A stretch of DNA of 64,000 nt from assembly GCA_963714125.1 (NCBI GenBank), contig OY970234.1:1550001-1614000 (forward strand). Reading direction: 5' to 3'. The position numbers and the translations under genes are program-made. Positions 25,233-35,028 of this stretch are shown here, piece after piece (within the stretch, counting starts at the first letter, position 1; every line of letters begins with the position of its first letter). Below the pieces are notes generated by a model. The model made no database searches and was not told where the DNA came from. It saw only the letters and a list, made by a program, of their open reading frames with translations. The DNA comes from CAWCAW01 sp963714125 (GTDB lineage: Bacteria; Actinomycetota; Acidimicrobiia; Acidimicrobiales; UBA8190).

Positions 25233-26375
25233 ATGGACCCTCACGACAGCACCTTGGGTTTTGAGACCCTGGCCGTGCACGGCGGGGATGTCGACTCCGA
25301 GACTGGTGCCGTCAACACGCCGGTTTATCTGTCATCGACGTTTAAGCAAGATGCCGTAGGCAAGCACCGGGGCTACGAGTACGCCCGCTCGGGGAACCCC
25401 AGCCGGTCGAGTCTGGAAGCGCATCTGGCTGTGCTCGAGGGCGCCACATACGGCTTTGCCTTTGCCAGCGGTCTGGCCGCCGAGGATGCCATCTTGCGCC
25501 TGCTCGGTCCCGGGGACCACCTGGTGCTGCCCACCGACACGTATGGCGGTACGTACCGGCTGGCCACTCAGGTGCACGGGCCGGCCGGACTGGTCGTCGA
25601 TACGACTGACTTCTCATCACTGGACGTTGTCGGGTCCCACACGAGCATGATCTGGATCGAGACGCCGACCAACCCACTGCTCGGCGTGATCGACATCGCC
25701 GCCGTGGCCGCGGTGGCGCACCGCCACGGTGCGCTCGTCGTGGTGGACAACACTTTCGCTACGCCCTGGATCCAACAGCCCTTGGCTCTGGGTGCTGACA
25801 TCGTCGTGCACTCCACCACCAAGTATCTGGGTGGTCACTCCGACGTCGTCGGGGGATTCGCCGCTGTCAACGACGAAGCCGTCGCCGACCGGTTGCGATT
25901 CCTCCAGAACGCGGCCGGGGCGGTACCCGGGCCGCTGGATTGTTATCTGGTGCAGCGTGGTGCCAAGACCTTGCCCCTGCGAATGGAACGCCACTGTGTG
26001 AATGCGCTCAGGGTCGTCGAACTGTTGCGCAGCCACCCCGCTGTCGAGCGCGTCCTTCACCCGTCGCTCGTGGACCATCCCGGCCACGACGTGGCGCGCC
26101 GGCAGATGCGAGCCTTTGGAGGCATGGTGAGCTTCACGTTGCATGGGGGCGAGGAAGCCGCCGTGGCGTTATGCGCCGCCACCCGTGTGTTCACGCTGGC
26201 TGAAAGTCTCGGTGCGGTGGAGAGTCTGATCGAACATCCCGGCCGAATGACACACGCCAGCACCGCAGGTACCACCAACGAGGTCCCCGCCAACCTCGTT
26301 CGTCTCAGCGTGGGGATCGAAACCGTCGACGATCTCACCAGCGATCTGCGCCGGGCGCTCGACACCCTGGGCTAG
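25233..26375 (+). CDS. Cystathionine gamma-synthase/gamma-lyase family PLP enzyme
   Basis: The 380-residue protein belongs to the Cys/Met-metabolism PLP family. The marks are ETLAVHGG at the N-terminus, YEYARSGNPSR (cofactor phosphate contact), ETPTNPLLGVIDI, the Asp in VVVDNTFATPW, the PLP Lys in HSTTKYLGGHSDVVGG, and LGAVESLIEHPGRMTHAS. Paired with cystathionine beta-synthase 6 nt upstream it most likely acts as cystathionine gamma-lyase, making cysteine from methionine-derived homocysteine; gamma-synthase activity cannot be excluded from sequence. Confidence 0.9.
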   Translation: MDPHDSTLGFETLAVHGGDVDSETGAVNTPVYLSSTFKQDAVGKHRGYEYARSGNPSRSSLEAHLAVLEGATYGFAFASGLAAEDAILRLLGPGDHLVLPTDTYGGTYRLATQVHGPAGLVVDTTDFSSLDVVGSHTSMIWIETPTNPLLGVIDIAAVAAVAHRHGALVVVDNTFATPWIQQPLALGADIVVHSTTKYLGGHSDVVGGFAAVNDEAVADRLRFLQNAAGAVPGPLDCYLVQRGAKTLPLRMERHCVNALRVVELLRSHPAVERVLHPSLVDHPGHDVARRQMRAFGGMVSFTLHGGEEAAVALCAATRVFTLAESLGAVESLIEHPGRMTHASTAGTTNEVPANLVRLSVGIETVDDLTSDLRRALDTLG

Positions 26376-26387
26376 CAGGCCGATTCT

Positions 26388-26765
26388 TTAGTTCGTGCGG
26401 CCCAATAGCCGAGTCATGCCCCGGGCGAACACCACCGACATTCTGTCGAGACGGCCTATCTTGACCGGGCCGGTGCGTTGTTCGGGCTCGGGTGTCTCCA
26501 CCTCGGGGGCATCGGCAGAGGTGCCCGGCGCTGAGGGCACCGACGTGCTCGGCACGGGGCTCGCCGATGGGGCCGGAGCTGGGGTCGCCGTAACACTCGG
26601 TGTCGGTGGCGGCGCCACGGGCTGCGTCTGCGTGCTCAGGGTGGCGCCGTCCCAATAACGGGCCCGGGTGGGGTCGCCGGCATCCTGGTACCAGCCGGGT
26701 GCCACCCCTCGGTAGGCGGCCAGCTGCGCCGGATCTTGGCCACCTCCAGACGAACCGTTGTCCAC
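26388..26765 (-). CDS. DUF2510-domain protein
   Basis: The start is placed at the GTG at 26765 because GGGAGG lies about 8 nt upstream. The 125-residue product has one DUF2510 module (APGWYQDAGDPTRARYWDGATLS), a short Trp-containing motif widespread in Actinobacteria and usually next to membrane or secreted segments, then a Pro/Ser/Ala-rich stretch and a basic C-terminus (RTGPVKIGRLDRMSVVFARGMTRLLG). No function is known. Two DUF2510 modules recur in the gene at 28073-28609. Confidence 0.7.
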   Translation of the reverse strand: MDNGSSGGGQDPAQLAAYRGVAPGWYQDAGDPTRARYWDGATLSTQTQPVAPPPTPSVTATPAPAPSASPVPSTSVPSAPGTSADAPEVETPEPEQRTGPVKIGRLDRMSVVFARGMTRLLGRTN

Positions 26766-26839
26766 CGCCGTGCCTCCCTGGTTCGCCTCGGGGCATCGTA
26801 GAAGACGGCCTCGGGGCACCGCGTTCGGGCGTCGCTAAA

Positions 26840-27709
26840 ATGTCCATCGTGCCTTGGTCCCGTCGGCTCCTCCTTGTAGCCGGCACCATTACAGCTTCGG
26901 TGGTCATGGTGCTGGGTCTCGTCGGCGTGTCGACGGCCTCGGTTTCCCGGGCGTCGGTGGCGTCATCGGGAACGACCACGGTCAAGGCCTTCATGACCCT
27001 GTATGGCTACGTCGACAACTCGCCGCCGGGGACCATCATCGCCCATCCGTGTGGGGCCCGTCAGGGTGCGGGCGGCGCCGGCACCTACGCCGATCCCATC
27101 ACCTTCGCCACCGATATCAACGAGATGCCGTGGTGCGACATCATCTACGTCCCCTACATGGAGCGGTATTTCATCCATGAAGATGAGTGCAGTGAGTGCG
27201 ACACCGACTGGAACAAGTTCGGGTTGTATCGCTTTGACATGTGGGCGGGCGGAGACTCGGCATCGCTGCAAGAGCCCGAACGCCACGCGCTGTTGGCTTG
27301 TGAGAACGCGTGGACGCGCAGCGATTCGGTCACTGACCCCGACAACCCCAGCATCATGATCAACCCACCGTCGAACCTTCCGGTGACGACGGCGCCTATC
27401 TTCAGCGCACCCACGTCGTGCTGGCAGCCCGTTGCGCTGACCAATCCGGGTAAGCAGCGCACCGCGCTCGGATCTCCGGTCACCATGTCCATCACGGCCA
27501 CCGACACGTCGCCGGACCAAACGTTGACCTATAGCGCCGTCGGCTTACCAGCCGGGCTGTCCATCAATCCGAGCTCAGGCGTGATCACCGGTAGTCCGAC
27601 CAAGCCACGCCGCTGGCGCGTGGCGGTGACGGCGTCAGATACCTACAACGCGGCGGTGGCCAACTTCACGTGGATTGTCTCTGGCCGCAGCCGGAGTCGG
27701 TCGCGCTAG
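26840..27709 (+). CDS. Secreted protein with 3D-like double-psi barrel-type domain and Ig-like domain
   Basis: The ATG at 26840 heads a signal peptide (LLLVAGTITASVVMVLGLVG). The mature part has a domain reading YGYVDNSPPGTIIAHPC, GTYADPITFATD, IIYVPYMERYFIHEDECSEC and YRFDMWAGGD; this spacing is like 3D-type/expansin-like double-psi barrels known from fungal and actinobacterial secreted proteins, often acting on or binding polysaccharide. A C-terminal putative Ig domain follows (GSPVTMSITATDTSPDQTLTY ... GVITGSPTKPRRWRVAV). It is 289 residues long and monocistronic. Function is not established. Confidence 0.72.
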   Translation: MSIVPWSRRLLLVAGTITASVVMVLGLVGVSTASVSRASVASSGTTTVKAFMTLYGYVDNSPPGTIIAHPCGARQGAGGAGTYADPITFATDINEMPWCDIIYVPYMERYFIHEDECSECDTDWNKFGLYRFDMWAGGDSASLQEPERHALLACENAWTRSDSVTDPDNPSIMINPPSNLPVTTAPIFSAPTSCWQPVALTNPGKQRTALGSPVTMSITATDTSPDQTLTYSAVGLPAGLSINPSSGVITGSPTKPRRWRVAVTASDTYNAAVANFTWIVSGRSRSRSR

Positions 27710-27720
27710 CCACACCGCCG

Positions 27721-28011
27721 TCACGTCGAACGGCGCCGATCCAGGTACGAACCCTCAGTCCCGCGCAGCGGCTGCTTGCGTCGCTCGACACGGACGTCGT
27801 CAAAGGGAAAGACATCGGGGAAGATTTGGCCATCGGAGATTCGGCGTATCAGGTAGCCGTCGGTGCGCGCCTCGGCCACGTCGAACCCACCGCTCCACTG
27901 ACCCTGGTAACGATCGCGCACGTAGACCTTCGTGCCCACGTCCAAGGTCCCCTCCGAAGCGCCATCTATCGTCGGATTCGCTCCGACGCCTTGCACCTCG
28001 TCCTTGAACAC
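27721..28011 (-). CDS. Small conserved actinobacterial-type protein
   Basis: A GTG at 28011 with GGGAGGGG 3-10 nt upstream starts a 96-residue product. Its middle, GTLDVGTKVYVRDRYQGQW, GGFDVAEARTDGYLIRRISDG, VFPFDDVRVERR, looks like a small beta-barrel (SH3/Tudor-like) of the type seen at the end of several actinobacterial hypothetical proteins. The frame remains open further upstream into the DUF2510 gene, but the ribosome binding site supports this internal start. Function unknown. Confidence 0.6.
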   Translation of the reverse strand: MFKDEVQGVGANPTIDGASEGTLDVGTKVYVRDRYQGQWSGGFDVAEARTDGYLIRRISDGQIFPDVFPFDDVRVERRKQPLRGTEGSYLDRRRST

Positions 28012-28072
28012 CCACCCCTCCCTGCCTGTTGGAGAGCCTTCGGCACAGTGCGCAACAAACTTTAGGAGAAGC

Positions 28073-28609
28073 TCACGTCGCCACCGGGCGACGCTCCAAA
28101 CCGAGCGAGCTTCCGTCCCAAAAGCGCGCCGAACCTGGCTCGCCATCGTCTCGGTACCACCCCGGCGGGAGCCCTCGATAAGCGCCGGTTGCACCATCGA
28201 CGGTGGCCGGCGTGGGGCGGCTCAGCACCGTCCGTTCCTCGTCATGCAGTGTGGTGCCGTCCCAGTAACGCGCCACCGAAGGATCAGTTGGCTCTCGGTA
28301 CCAGCCCGGTGCGAGCGAGCGATAAGCGGGCCACACCTCGGCCGACACGGCCACCGCAGCAGGAGCCGCCACGGCAACGGGACCGGCCCTGTAGACGGGC
28401 GCGGCCAGAGCCGGGCTCGATACGGCCGGGGGACTTGCGACGGCGGCGACCGCGCCAACGACCGGGGCCGTGGGGGAGACGGTTCGTCGAGTGTCAGTAC
28501 CGCGCCCGGTGATCCGCGTGATCTTCGCTGCGATGCGCCGAGGCGCGTCGACCACGATCAAAAGCGTGACGCCAAAGATGATCAGTAGCACTCCCACGAT
28601 CACCATCAA
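28073..28609 (-). CDS. Membrane protein with two DUF2510 modules
   Basis: The 178-residue protein starts with a membrane span (VIVGVLLIIFGVTLLIVV), continues with an Ala/Val/Pro-rich linker and ends in two DUF2510 modules (LAPGWYREPTDPSVARYWDG and LPPGWYRDDGEPGSARFWDG). This is a common but uncharacterised actinobacterial architecture. It lies 61 nt upstream of the small gene at 27721-28011 on the same strand. The 217 nt between it and the next gene (28610-28826) show no gene. Confidence 0.75.
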   Translation of the reverse strand: MMVIVGVLLIIFGVTLLIVVDAPRRIAAKITRITGRGTDTRRTVSPTAPVVGAVAAVASPPAVSSPALAAPVYRAGPVAVAAPAAVAVSAEVWPAYRSLAPGWYREPTDPSVARYWDGTTLHDEERTVLSRPTPATVDGATGAYRGLPPGWYRDDGEPGSARFWDGSSLGLERRPVAT

Positions 28610-28826
28610 CGTGCGCCTTCCCTGAGCCGATGGTGCCAGAACGCCTCCGCTTCGGGCCTCGTCAGCATGCGAACCTGCCTACGATTCTACGGGCCATGAG
28701 CTTCGGTATCTCTGCACCCACGGGCCCGTCCGTTGGCCCGGGCACCCAACGGTGCCCCTCAGCCGTACCGGGAGTCGCCCCGCCTGTCTCCACGAAAAGG
28801 CCTTGTCGGGGTGTCAGCCGGTCTGA

Positions 28827-31112
28827 TCAGCCGGCGTCGGTGGCGGCGGCCAACTCGGGCCGGAACGCAAGCTCGCCAGCCGGTTTGGGCCGGCTGATGC
28901 AGTATCCCTGAGCGTAATCACAGCCCAGCGTGGTGAGCAGCTCCAAGGTCTCGACATCCTCGATGCCTTCGGCCACGATGCGCAGCCCCATGGCATGGCC
29001 GAGATCGATGGTGGAGCGAACCAAATCGAGCTCACGATCGGTGTCGCCCCCGACGAGGCCTGAGATGAACGTTCGATCGAGCTTGAGTTCCCCGACAGCC
29101 AGGCTGCTCAGGTAGGACAGCGACGTGACGCCCGCCCCGAAGTCATCGATGGAGACGATGAGACCGAGGTCCCGCAACGCCTCGATGACGCGACGCGACG
29201 TGTCGAATTCGGAGATCACCGTTGTCTCGGTGATCTCCAGCACCAATGACCGGGCCGGTACCTCGTGACGCTCGAGGAGGGCGCCCACCATGTCGACGAA
29301 TCCAGGCTCGAGAAGGTTGGTGGGGGAGATGTTGACCGACACCGTCAAGTCGTGGCCGGAGTCGCGCCACAGTGCGCACTGGGCCACGGCTTCTTCGAGC
29401 ACCCATCGGGTGATGGCGGGCATGATGCCGGCGTCCTCGGCCAAGGGGATGAAGGCGATGGGCGCGATCAAGCCCAGCCGGGGGTGCGCCCACCGGACCA
29501 AGGCCTCCACCGCCACGATCTCACCGCTGCGCAAATCGAGCTGGGGCTGGTAGTGCAAGACGAGGTGGTCGTTGGTGATGGCGTCGTCCAACTCTTCGAG
29601 CAATCGCATCCGGTCACGCTCTTCGTCGAGCTTCTGTTCGTAGTTGGTGTACGCCGTGTTCCCCAACTTGGCTCGGTACATGGCCACATCAGCGCACCAC
29701 ACCAGCCCGGCACTGTCGGTGGCGTCGGTGGGAGCTACGGCGATCCCGATGGCGGCGTTGATCTTGGCGTTGACGACGTCCAAGGCGAACGGCTCTTCCA
29801 AAGAGGCGGTGAGCCGCTGGGCCACGGTGGCGGCGTAGTCGCAGTCGCCGTCGATGAGCACGACAGCGAACTCGTCCCCGCCGATACGCACCAGCAGGTC
29901 GTTGTTGCGCAGCGACCCCGCCAACCGAAGCCCCAACTGGCGCAGCAGCTCGTCGCCGGCCGGGTGGCCGAAGGAGTCGTTGATCTCCTTGAAGTGATTG
30001 AGGTCCACGAACAAGAACGCCAGGCTCCGATCCGGAGTTGTCTTGTTCTCGGCGAAGAACGAGTCGAGCACGTGGAACAGATAGCGGCGGTTACGCAGGC
30101 CGGTGAGATCATCGGTCACCGATTGACGCTGGCGCTCTTCGCTCAGGGCGCGCATGCCGCGGACCGTCAACACCAACCGGACCCCGACCATGACCAAGGT
30201 AGCGGTGGCGAGCCCGATGGCGACTCGGCTCACCGAGTGCAGGCTTCCCACCAGCAAGACGGCCAACGCGCTGGCGGCCGCCAAGCTGGGGAGGACGAAT
30301 CCCGATGCCCGTTGCGTCACGAGCAGGTTCGAAGGGCGGGGCCGCAACCACACCGCCATGGCCATGATGAAGATGGCGAAGGGCCATGCCGTGGCGTTGG
30401 CGATGCTGCCAAAACGCGACGCTCCCCACGACGCTTGGAAGAGATTGGAGGTATCGCCGACCACGTTGAGGGCCAAGCCACCGGCCAGGAGGACCCATGG
30501 TGCTTTGGGGCGCCCCGAAAGGAGTGCGCTGCCCCCCACGACCAGCCCCAAGAGCAACAGGTCTCCGACGGGATAGACGAGGTTCGTCAGCGTGGAGGCA
30601 ACGTGGCCTCCTGTCGAGTGCAAGATGCTGTGGAAGGCGAAGGCCGCGCACACCGCCGCCGCCCCGAGGCCCGCGATGCCTCCGTCCAGCCAGTTGGGCG
30701 TGGAGAACCTTCGCACTTCGCCCCGTATGAACAACACCACAGCGACGTAGGCGAAGGGATAGAAGGCAAGGTAGAAGGCATCGGCCAGCGACGGTGAGTG
30801 GGGGGTGGCGCCCCCGAGGGTCTCCGCTGTCAACGCGATGTCGCCCAGGGTCCACATGAGCAGGCTGATCCCGAGGACGACAGCGGTCACCCGCCCGGGG
30901 CGAGGCACCAGTCCCCGGCCGATGCACAGGGCACTGGTCACGAGCTCAATGCTGCACAGGCTCCAGCCGTCGAGCCACGGCCAGTCGGAGCCGGTCGGGC
31001 GCAGGAGGAGGGAGACGAAGTAGGCGACGAGCAGGATGCCCGCCACGGCAAACGTGCCCCACAACAGCGTGGTCGATCGCCGGGAGTCGTGGTAGAGCTC
31101 GGGGGCGCGCAT
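28827..31112 (-). CDS. Membrane-bound diguanylate cyclase/phosphodiesterase (GGDEF-EAL)
   Basis: The 761-residue c-di-GMP enzyme has about eight or nine N-terminal membrane segments acting as a sensor, a GGDEF domain with an intact active site (LVRIGGDEFAVVL), and an EAL domain with intact motifs (VEALVRWAHP, NISPTNLL, LEITETTVI, IDDFGAGVTSLSYL, AEGIEDVETLELL). Both activities look possible. The start is uncertain: ATG at 31112 is used; an in-frame GTG at 31127 lies nearer a GGAGGTGG stretch. Confidence 0.9.
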   Translation of the reverse strand: MRAPELYHDSRRSTTLLWGTFAVAGILLVAYFVSLLLRPTGSDWPWLDGWSLCSIELVTSALCIGRGLVPRPGRVTAVVLGISLLMWTLGDIALTAETLGGATPHSPSLADAFYLAFYPFAYVAVVLFIRGEVRRFSTPNWLDGGIAGLGAAAVCAAFAFHSILHSTGGHVASTLTNLVYPVGDLLLLGLVVGGSALLSGRPKAPWVLLAGGLALNVVGDTSNLFQASWGASRFGSIANATAWPFAIFIMAMAVWLRPRPSNLLVTQRASGFVLPSLAAASALAVLLVGSLHSVSRVAIGLATATLVMVGVRLVLTVRGMRALSEERQRQSVTDDLTGLRNRRYLFHVLDSFFAENKTTPDRSLAFLFVDLNHFKEINDSFGHPAGDELLRQLGLRLAGSLRNNDLLVRIGGDEFAVVLIDGDCDYAATVAQRLTASLEEPFALDVVNAKINAAIGIAVAPTDATDSAGLVWCADVAMYRAKLGNTAYTNYEQKLDEERDRMRLLEELDDAITNDHLVLHYQPQLDLRSGEIVAVEALVRWAHPRLGLIAPIAFIPLAEDAGIMPAITRWVLEEAVAQCALWRDSGHDLTVSVNISPTNLLEPGFVDMVGALLERHEVPARSLVLEITETTVISEFDTSRRVIEALRDLGLIVSIDDFGAGVTSLSYLSSLAVGELKLDRTFISGLVGGDTDRELDLVRSTIDLGHAMGLRIVAEGIEDVETLELLTTLGCDYAQGYCISRPKPAGELAFRPELAAATDAG

Positions 31113-31198
31113 CGAGCGCCGGTTCACCGAAGTTCCTGCCACCTCCGGAGACTTCGACACATTCGGCCCAATTCTTGAGCGGTTGGGACCTTTTTTTC

Positions 31199-33151
31199 TT
31201 ACGTGGTGGCCTCGGCGCCGTGATCGGATTGGCTCACCCATGCCGCGTACATCTCGGCGTACCGGCCCTGGCGGGCCACCAGCTCGGCGTGCGTACCGGT
31301 CTCCACGATGCGTCCTTCGTCGATGACCACGATGCGGTCCGCTTTCATGGCGGTGGAGAGGCGATGGGCGATGAGCACCGCCGTGCGGGCCTCGAGCAAG
31401 ACATCCAGGGCGGCCTCGATGCGGGTCTCCGACAGCAGGTCGAGGTTGGAGGTGGCCTCGTCGAGCACCAGCACACGGGGATGGGCCAAAAAGGCGCGCC
31501 CCAGGGCGATGAGTTGCCGCTCACCCGACGACAGAGACTGGCCCCGCTCGTGCACGATGGTGTCAACACCTTGGGGCAGCCGTTCCATGAGCTCGCCCAG
31601 CCCTACGGCGGCAATGGCCTCGGCTACCTCGTCGTCCGACGCCGCCGGCCGTGCGAAGGCCAGGTTGTCCCGGATGGTGCCGGCGAAGAGAAATGGCTCT
31701 TGGGGAACGACGCCCAACTGGCGTCGCAGGGAGTCCATCGTCACGTCCCGCAGATTGTGGCCGTCGATACGTACCTCGCCGCCGGTGGGGTCGTAGAAAC
31801 GGGTGATCAGCTTGGCCAAGGTGGACTTGCCGGCGCCGGTGGGGCCGACGAAGGCGACGGTCTCGCCGGGGGCGATGCGCATGTCGATGTTTCTGATAAC
31901 CGGGACGTCAGGGTCATAGCCGAAGGTCACGTTGGCAAAGACGATCTCGCCCTCGATGGCCGGGAGCACGACGGCATCGGGAGCCTCGGTGACCGACGGC
32001 TCGGTGGAGAGCAACGTGCGCAGCTTGAAGATCGAGGCATTGCCCTGCTGGTAGCTGTTGTACTGCTGCACCAGGAGCTGGATGGGGGCGAAGAACCGTC
32101 CCAGGTACAAGAAGAACGCCACCAGCGCACCGATGCTCAGCGTGTGGTGCACGACCATGGCGCCACCGATGGCGAGCAGCGCCGCCTGCCCCAGCCAGCC
32201 CACCAACTGCGTGCCCGGTCCGTAGATGGCGTTGATCTGCGCCGTGTACATGTTGGCGTCCTTGTACTCGCCCACCACGTTGCGGTGATGGACGATGTTG
32301 AATCGCTGACGGTTGTTGGCCGCCACCACGCGCACGCCGTGCAAGCTTTCAGACAGATCGGCCAGCACGTTGGCGATGCCGTCTCGGACCCGGTCATAAC
32401 CGCGCTCCGATGCCACCCGGAACCACATCGACATGGCGATCAGCACGGGGACGACCAAAAGCACCGTGATGAAGGCGAGGGTGACATTGGTGCAGAAGAG
32501 GATGATGGTGATCACCACCATGGTGAGCCCTTGGATGGCGAACTGGGCCAGACCGTCCTGCAGCAACTGCTGGAGGTTCTCGATGTCGCTCGTCATGCGC
32601 GTCATGATCACCCCCGCCTTTTCGTCGGTGAAGTAATCCAACGACATGCGCTGTAGATGGGAGAACACCTTGACCCGCAGGTCGTTCATGACCCACGCCG
32701 CCAGCCGGCCGGTGACCTGGACCAAGGCCCTCTGGGTGAGAGCGGTGAACAGCACGAAGCCCAGATAGACAACCGCCAGTTCCACCACCACGTGCAGGTG
32801 GTGATGGCCCGGCACCATGCCGCCGTTGATGGCCCACTCCGTGAGCAGTGGTCCGGCTTGCAGCGCCACGCTGGTGGCCACCACGAGCAGGGTGGAGAGC
32901 ACCAGCATGTGGGGGTATTCGAGGAGCAGGCCGCCCAAGCTCAGCCGTCGCTTCTCCTTGGCCTCTTGATGCTGGGAGAACACGACATCGGGCTCGCCGT
33001 GGTCGGGTTCATCGGCGAGAAGCTCGTCGACGCCGCTTTGGAGTTCTGAGGGAATCCCGCCGAAGGGCAGACCGGGGGCGCCGGGAGCTCCCGGGCGGCC
33101 GCCACCGCCGAACATGGGACCTCCACCGCCAAAGCCGCCGCCGAAGCCCAT
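31199..33151 (-). CDS. ABC exporter half-transporter, consensus-site subunit
   Basis: The 650-residue protein has six membrane helices and an ATPase domain: Walker A GPTGAGKST, Q-loop VVPQEPFLFAGTI, signature LSSGERQLIALGRAFL, Walker B VLVLDEATSNLD with the catalytic Glu, and switch His in IAHRLST. The non-standard signature (LSSGE) fits the TM288/BmrD-type subunit of heterodimeric exporters. The first 20 residues are strongly Gly-rich (MGFGGGFGGGG). Its start overlaps the partner's stop by one base (TGATG). Probable drug or lipid efflux pump component. Confidence 0.9.
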   Translation of the reverse strand: MGFGGGFGGGGPMFGGGGRPGAPGAPGLPFGGIPSELQSGVDELLADEPDHGEPDVVFSQHQEAKEKRRLSLGGLLLEYPHMLVLSTLLVVATSVALQAGPLLTEWAINGGMVPGHHHLHVVVELAVVYLGFVLFTALTQRALVQVTGRLAAWVMNDLRVKVFSHLQRMSLDYFTDEKAGVIMTRMTSDIENLQQLLQDGLAQFAIQGLTMVVITIILFCTNVTLAFITVLLVVPVLIAMSMWFRVASERGYDRVRDGIANVLADLSESLHGVRVVAANNRQRFNIVHHRNVVGEYKDANMYTAQINAIYGPGTQLVGWLGQAALLAIGGAMVVHHTLSIGALVAFFLYLGRFFAPIQLLVQQYNSYQQGNASIFKLRTLLSTEPSVTEAPDAVVLPAIEGEIVFANVTFGYDPDVPVIRNIDMRIAPGETVAFVGPTGAGKSTLAKLITRFYDPTGGEVRIDGHNLRDVTMDSLRRQLGVVPQEPFLFAGTIRDNLAFARPAASDDEVAEAIAAVGLGELMERLPQGVDTIVHERGQSLSSGERQLIALGRAFLAHPRVLVLDEATSNLDLLSETRIEAALDVLLEARTAVLIAHRLSTAMKADRIVVIDEGRIVETGTHAELVARQGRYAEMYAAWVSQSDHGAEATT

Positions 33152-35028
33152 CAGCGGGCCTCGTCCGCGGTATCGGCGTGCTTGGCGTTAGTCGCCTCGG
33201 GAGTGTCCGGCAGGTCGTGCTCGACTTGGGCCAGGACCTCCACATATTGCGGTGTCGACTCCAGCAGCTCCGCGTGGGTGCCGTCGGCCACGATATGACC
33301 GTCGTCGACCAGCACGACGCGATCGGCCAGGCTGATCGTCGACAGGCGGTGGGCGACGATGAGGGTGGTGCGCCCCGTCATCAGTAACCGCAGGGCATCG
33401 TGGATCTGCTGTTCCACTTGCACATCGATGGCACTGGTGGCGTCGTCGAGAACGAGGATGGGCGGGTTCATGAGCAAGGTACGGGCGATCGTGATGCGTT
33501 GGCGTTGGCCCCCCGACAACGTGTAGCCCCGTTCTCCCACCACCGTGTCGTATCCGTGGGGCAGCTCCCGGATGAATCCGTCGGCACCGGCGGCGCGGGC
33601 CGCCGCTTCGATGTCGGTCAGGTCGGCGTCGGGGCGGCCGTAGGCGATGTTGTCACGAATCGACACCGAGAACAGGAAAGCCTCGTCGAGAACGATACCG
33701 ACGTTGGCCCGCAAGCTTTCGATGGTCAAGTCCCGGACATCGGTGTCGTCGACGAGCAATTTGCCCCCCGTCACGTCGTAGAAACGCGGGAGAAGACGCG
33801 CCACGGTGGACTTGCCTGATCCGGTCCTTCCCACCATGGCCACTGTCTCACCCGGACGCAAGTGGAGGTTGAGTCCGCTCAGGACTTCCGGCTTATCGGG
33901 GCCGTAGGAGAACGACACGTTGTCGAAGCGCACGTCGCCGCGGCAGTTCGCCAAGTCGACGGCGCCGGGCTTGTCGACCACGGTGGGCTGTTCGTCGAGG
34001 ATCTCGTAGATCCGGTCGGCTGACGCGGCAGCACGCTGGCCCATCATGATGATCATCCCGAGCATCATGAACGGCGCCTGCAGCATGACCAGGTACGCGT
34101 TGAAGGCCACGATGGCGCCAATCTGGAGATGGCCCTGAATGACCATCCAGCCCCCGAATCCGAGCACCAGGGCCAGGCCCACCTGAGGCAGGTTCTGCAC
34201 GGCCGGAGTCCAGCGAGCCCGGAGATCGGCGTCTTTGATGTAGCTCCACTGCACCTTGTCGGCCGCCTTGGCCAGCGAGCGCAGTTCCGTCTGCTCGGCG
34301 GCGAAGGAACGCACCACCCGCACGCCGTTGATGTTCTCGTCGACGATGGTGGCCACATCAGCCAGGCGCGCCTGGATGAGCCACGACACCGGGAACATCG
34401 ACTTGCGCATGCGATGGCCCACCATGAACACGAAGGGCATTGTCACCATGGCCACGCAGGCCAGCAGCACGTTGATCGACAGCATGAACCCGAAGGCGAC
34501 CACGGCGATGCTGCACTGCACCAGGATCATGGGGGCGAAGGTCATGTACATCTGCACGGAACGGATGTCGGAGTTGGCTCGGGAGATGAGCTGACCGGAC
34601 TGGACCCGGTCGAAGAAGGGGAATGACATCCGAGCCAGATGCTCGTAGATCATGGTGCGGAGGTCGTACTCGATCTCGTAGGCCGTCTGAAACAGAAACA
34701 GGCGCGACACGTAGCCGGCCAACCCGCCGGCCAACCCCAGGCCGAAGATCCACCATGCGTAGAAGTGCAGCGGCACGGTGTGCAACACCACCGAGTTGGT
34801 GATGGCGTGGTTGAGCAGGTCGGGAATCTGCACCTGGAGCACCAAGCCCACGAACGACAGGACCAACGAGGTGATGAAAATGCCCCGGTGCGCGCCCAGG
34901 ATGGGCATGACGCGTCGCAGCCAAGTCTTGGACTGGTCAGGGTCGACCGTGGCGCGCGGCGCGGGGTAGCGGGCGCGTTCGGCGCCGGCCGGAGAAGCCG
35001 CCGCGGGCCGTGCTTGGGAGATGGTCAT
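33151..35028 (-). CDS. ABC exporter half-transporter, degenerate-site subunit
   Basis: The 625-residue partner has six membrane helices and an ATPase domain with Walker A GRTGSGKST, a standard signature LSGGQRQRITIARTLL, and Walker B ILVLDDATSAID, where the catalytic Glu is Asp. This Asp is typical of the degenerate site of heterodimeric exporters such as TM287/288 and BmrCD, so the two genes should form one asymmetric pump. Its start overlaps the MarR gene's stop by 4 nt, so regulator and pump form one operon. Confidence 0.9.
   Translation of the reverse strand: MTISQARPAAASPAGAERARYPAPRATVDPDQSKTWLRRVMPILGAHRGIFITSLVLSFVGLVLQVQIPDLLNHAITNSVVLHTVPLHFYAWWIFGLGLAGGLAGYVSRLFLFQTAYEIEYDLRTMIYEHLARMSFPFFDRVQSGQLISRANSDIRSVQMYMTFAPMILVQCSIAVVAFGFMLSINVLLACVAMVTMPFVFMVGHRMRKSMFPVSWLIQARLADVATIVDENINGVRVVRSFAAEQTELRSLAKAADKVQWSYIKDADLRARWTPAVQNLPQVGLALVLGFGGWMVIQGHLQIGAIVAFNAYLVMLQAPFMMLGMIIMMGQRAAASADRIYEILDEQPTVVDKPGAVDLANCRGDVRFDNVSFSYGPDKPEVLSGLNLHLRPGETVAMVGRTGSGKSTVARLLPRFYDVTGGKLLVDDTDVRDLTIESLRANVGIVLDEAFLFSVSIRDNIAYGRPDADLTDIEAAARAAGADGFIRELPHGYDTVVGERGYTLSGGQRQRITIARTLLMNPPILVLDDATSAIDVQVEQQIHDALRLLMTGRTTLIVAHRLSTISLADRVVLVDDGHIVADGTHAELLESTPQYVEVLAQVEHDLPDTPEATNAKHADTADEAR

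Noticed and set aside
29265..30797. 510-codon plus-strand reading frame
   Set aside because: Antisense to the GGDEF-EAL gene; composition (His, Gln, Gly, Asp) is that of a GC-rich shadow frame.
31175..32656. 493-codon plus-strand reading frame
   Set aside because: Antisense to the ABC exporter subunit, whose Walker and signature motifs leave no doubt about the true strand.
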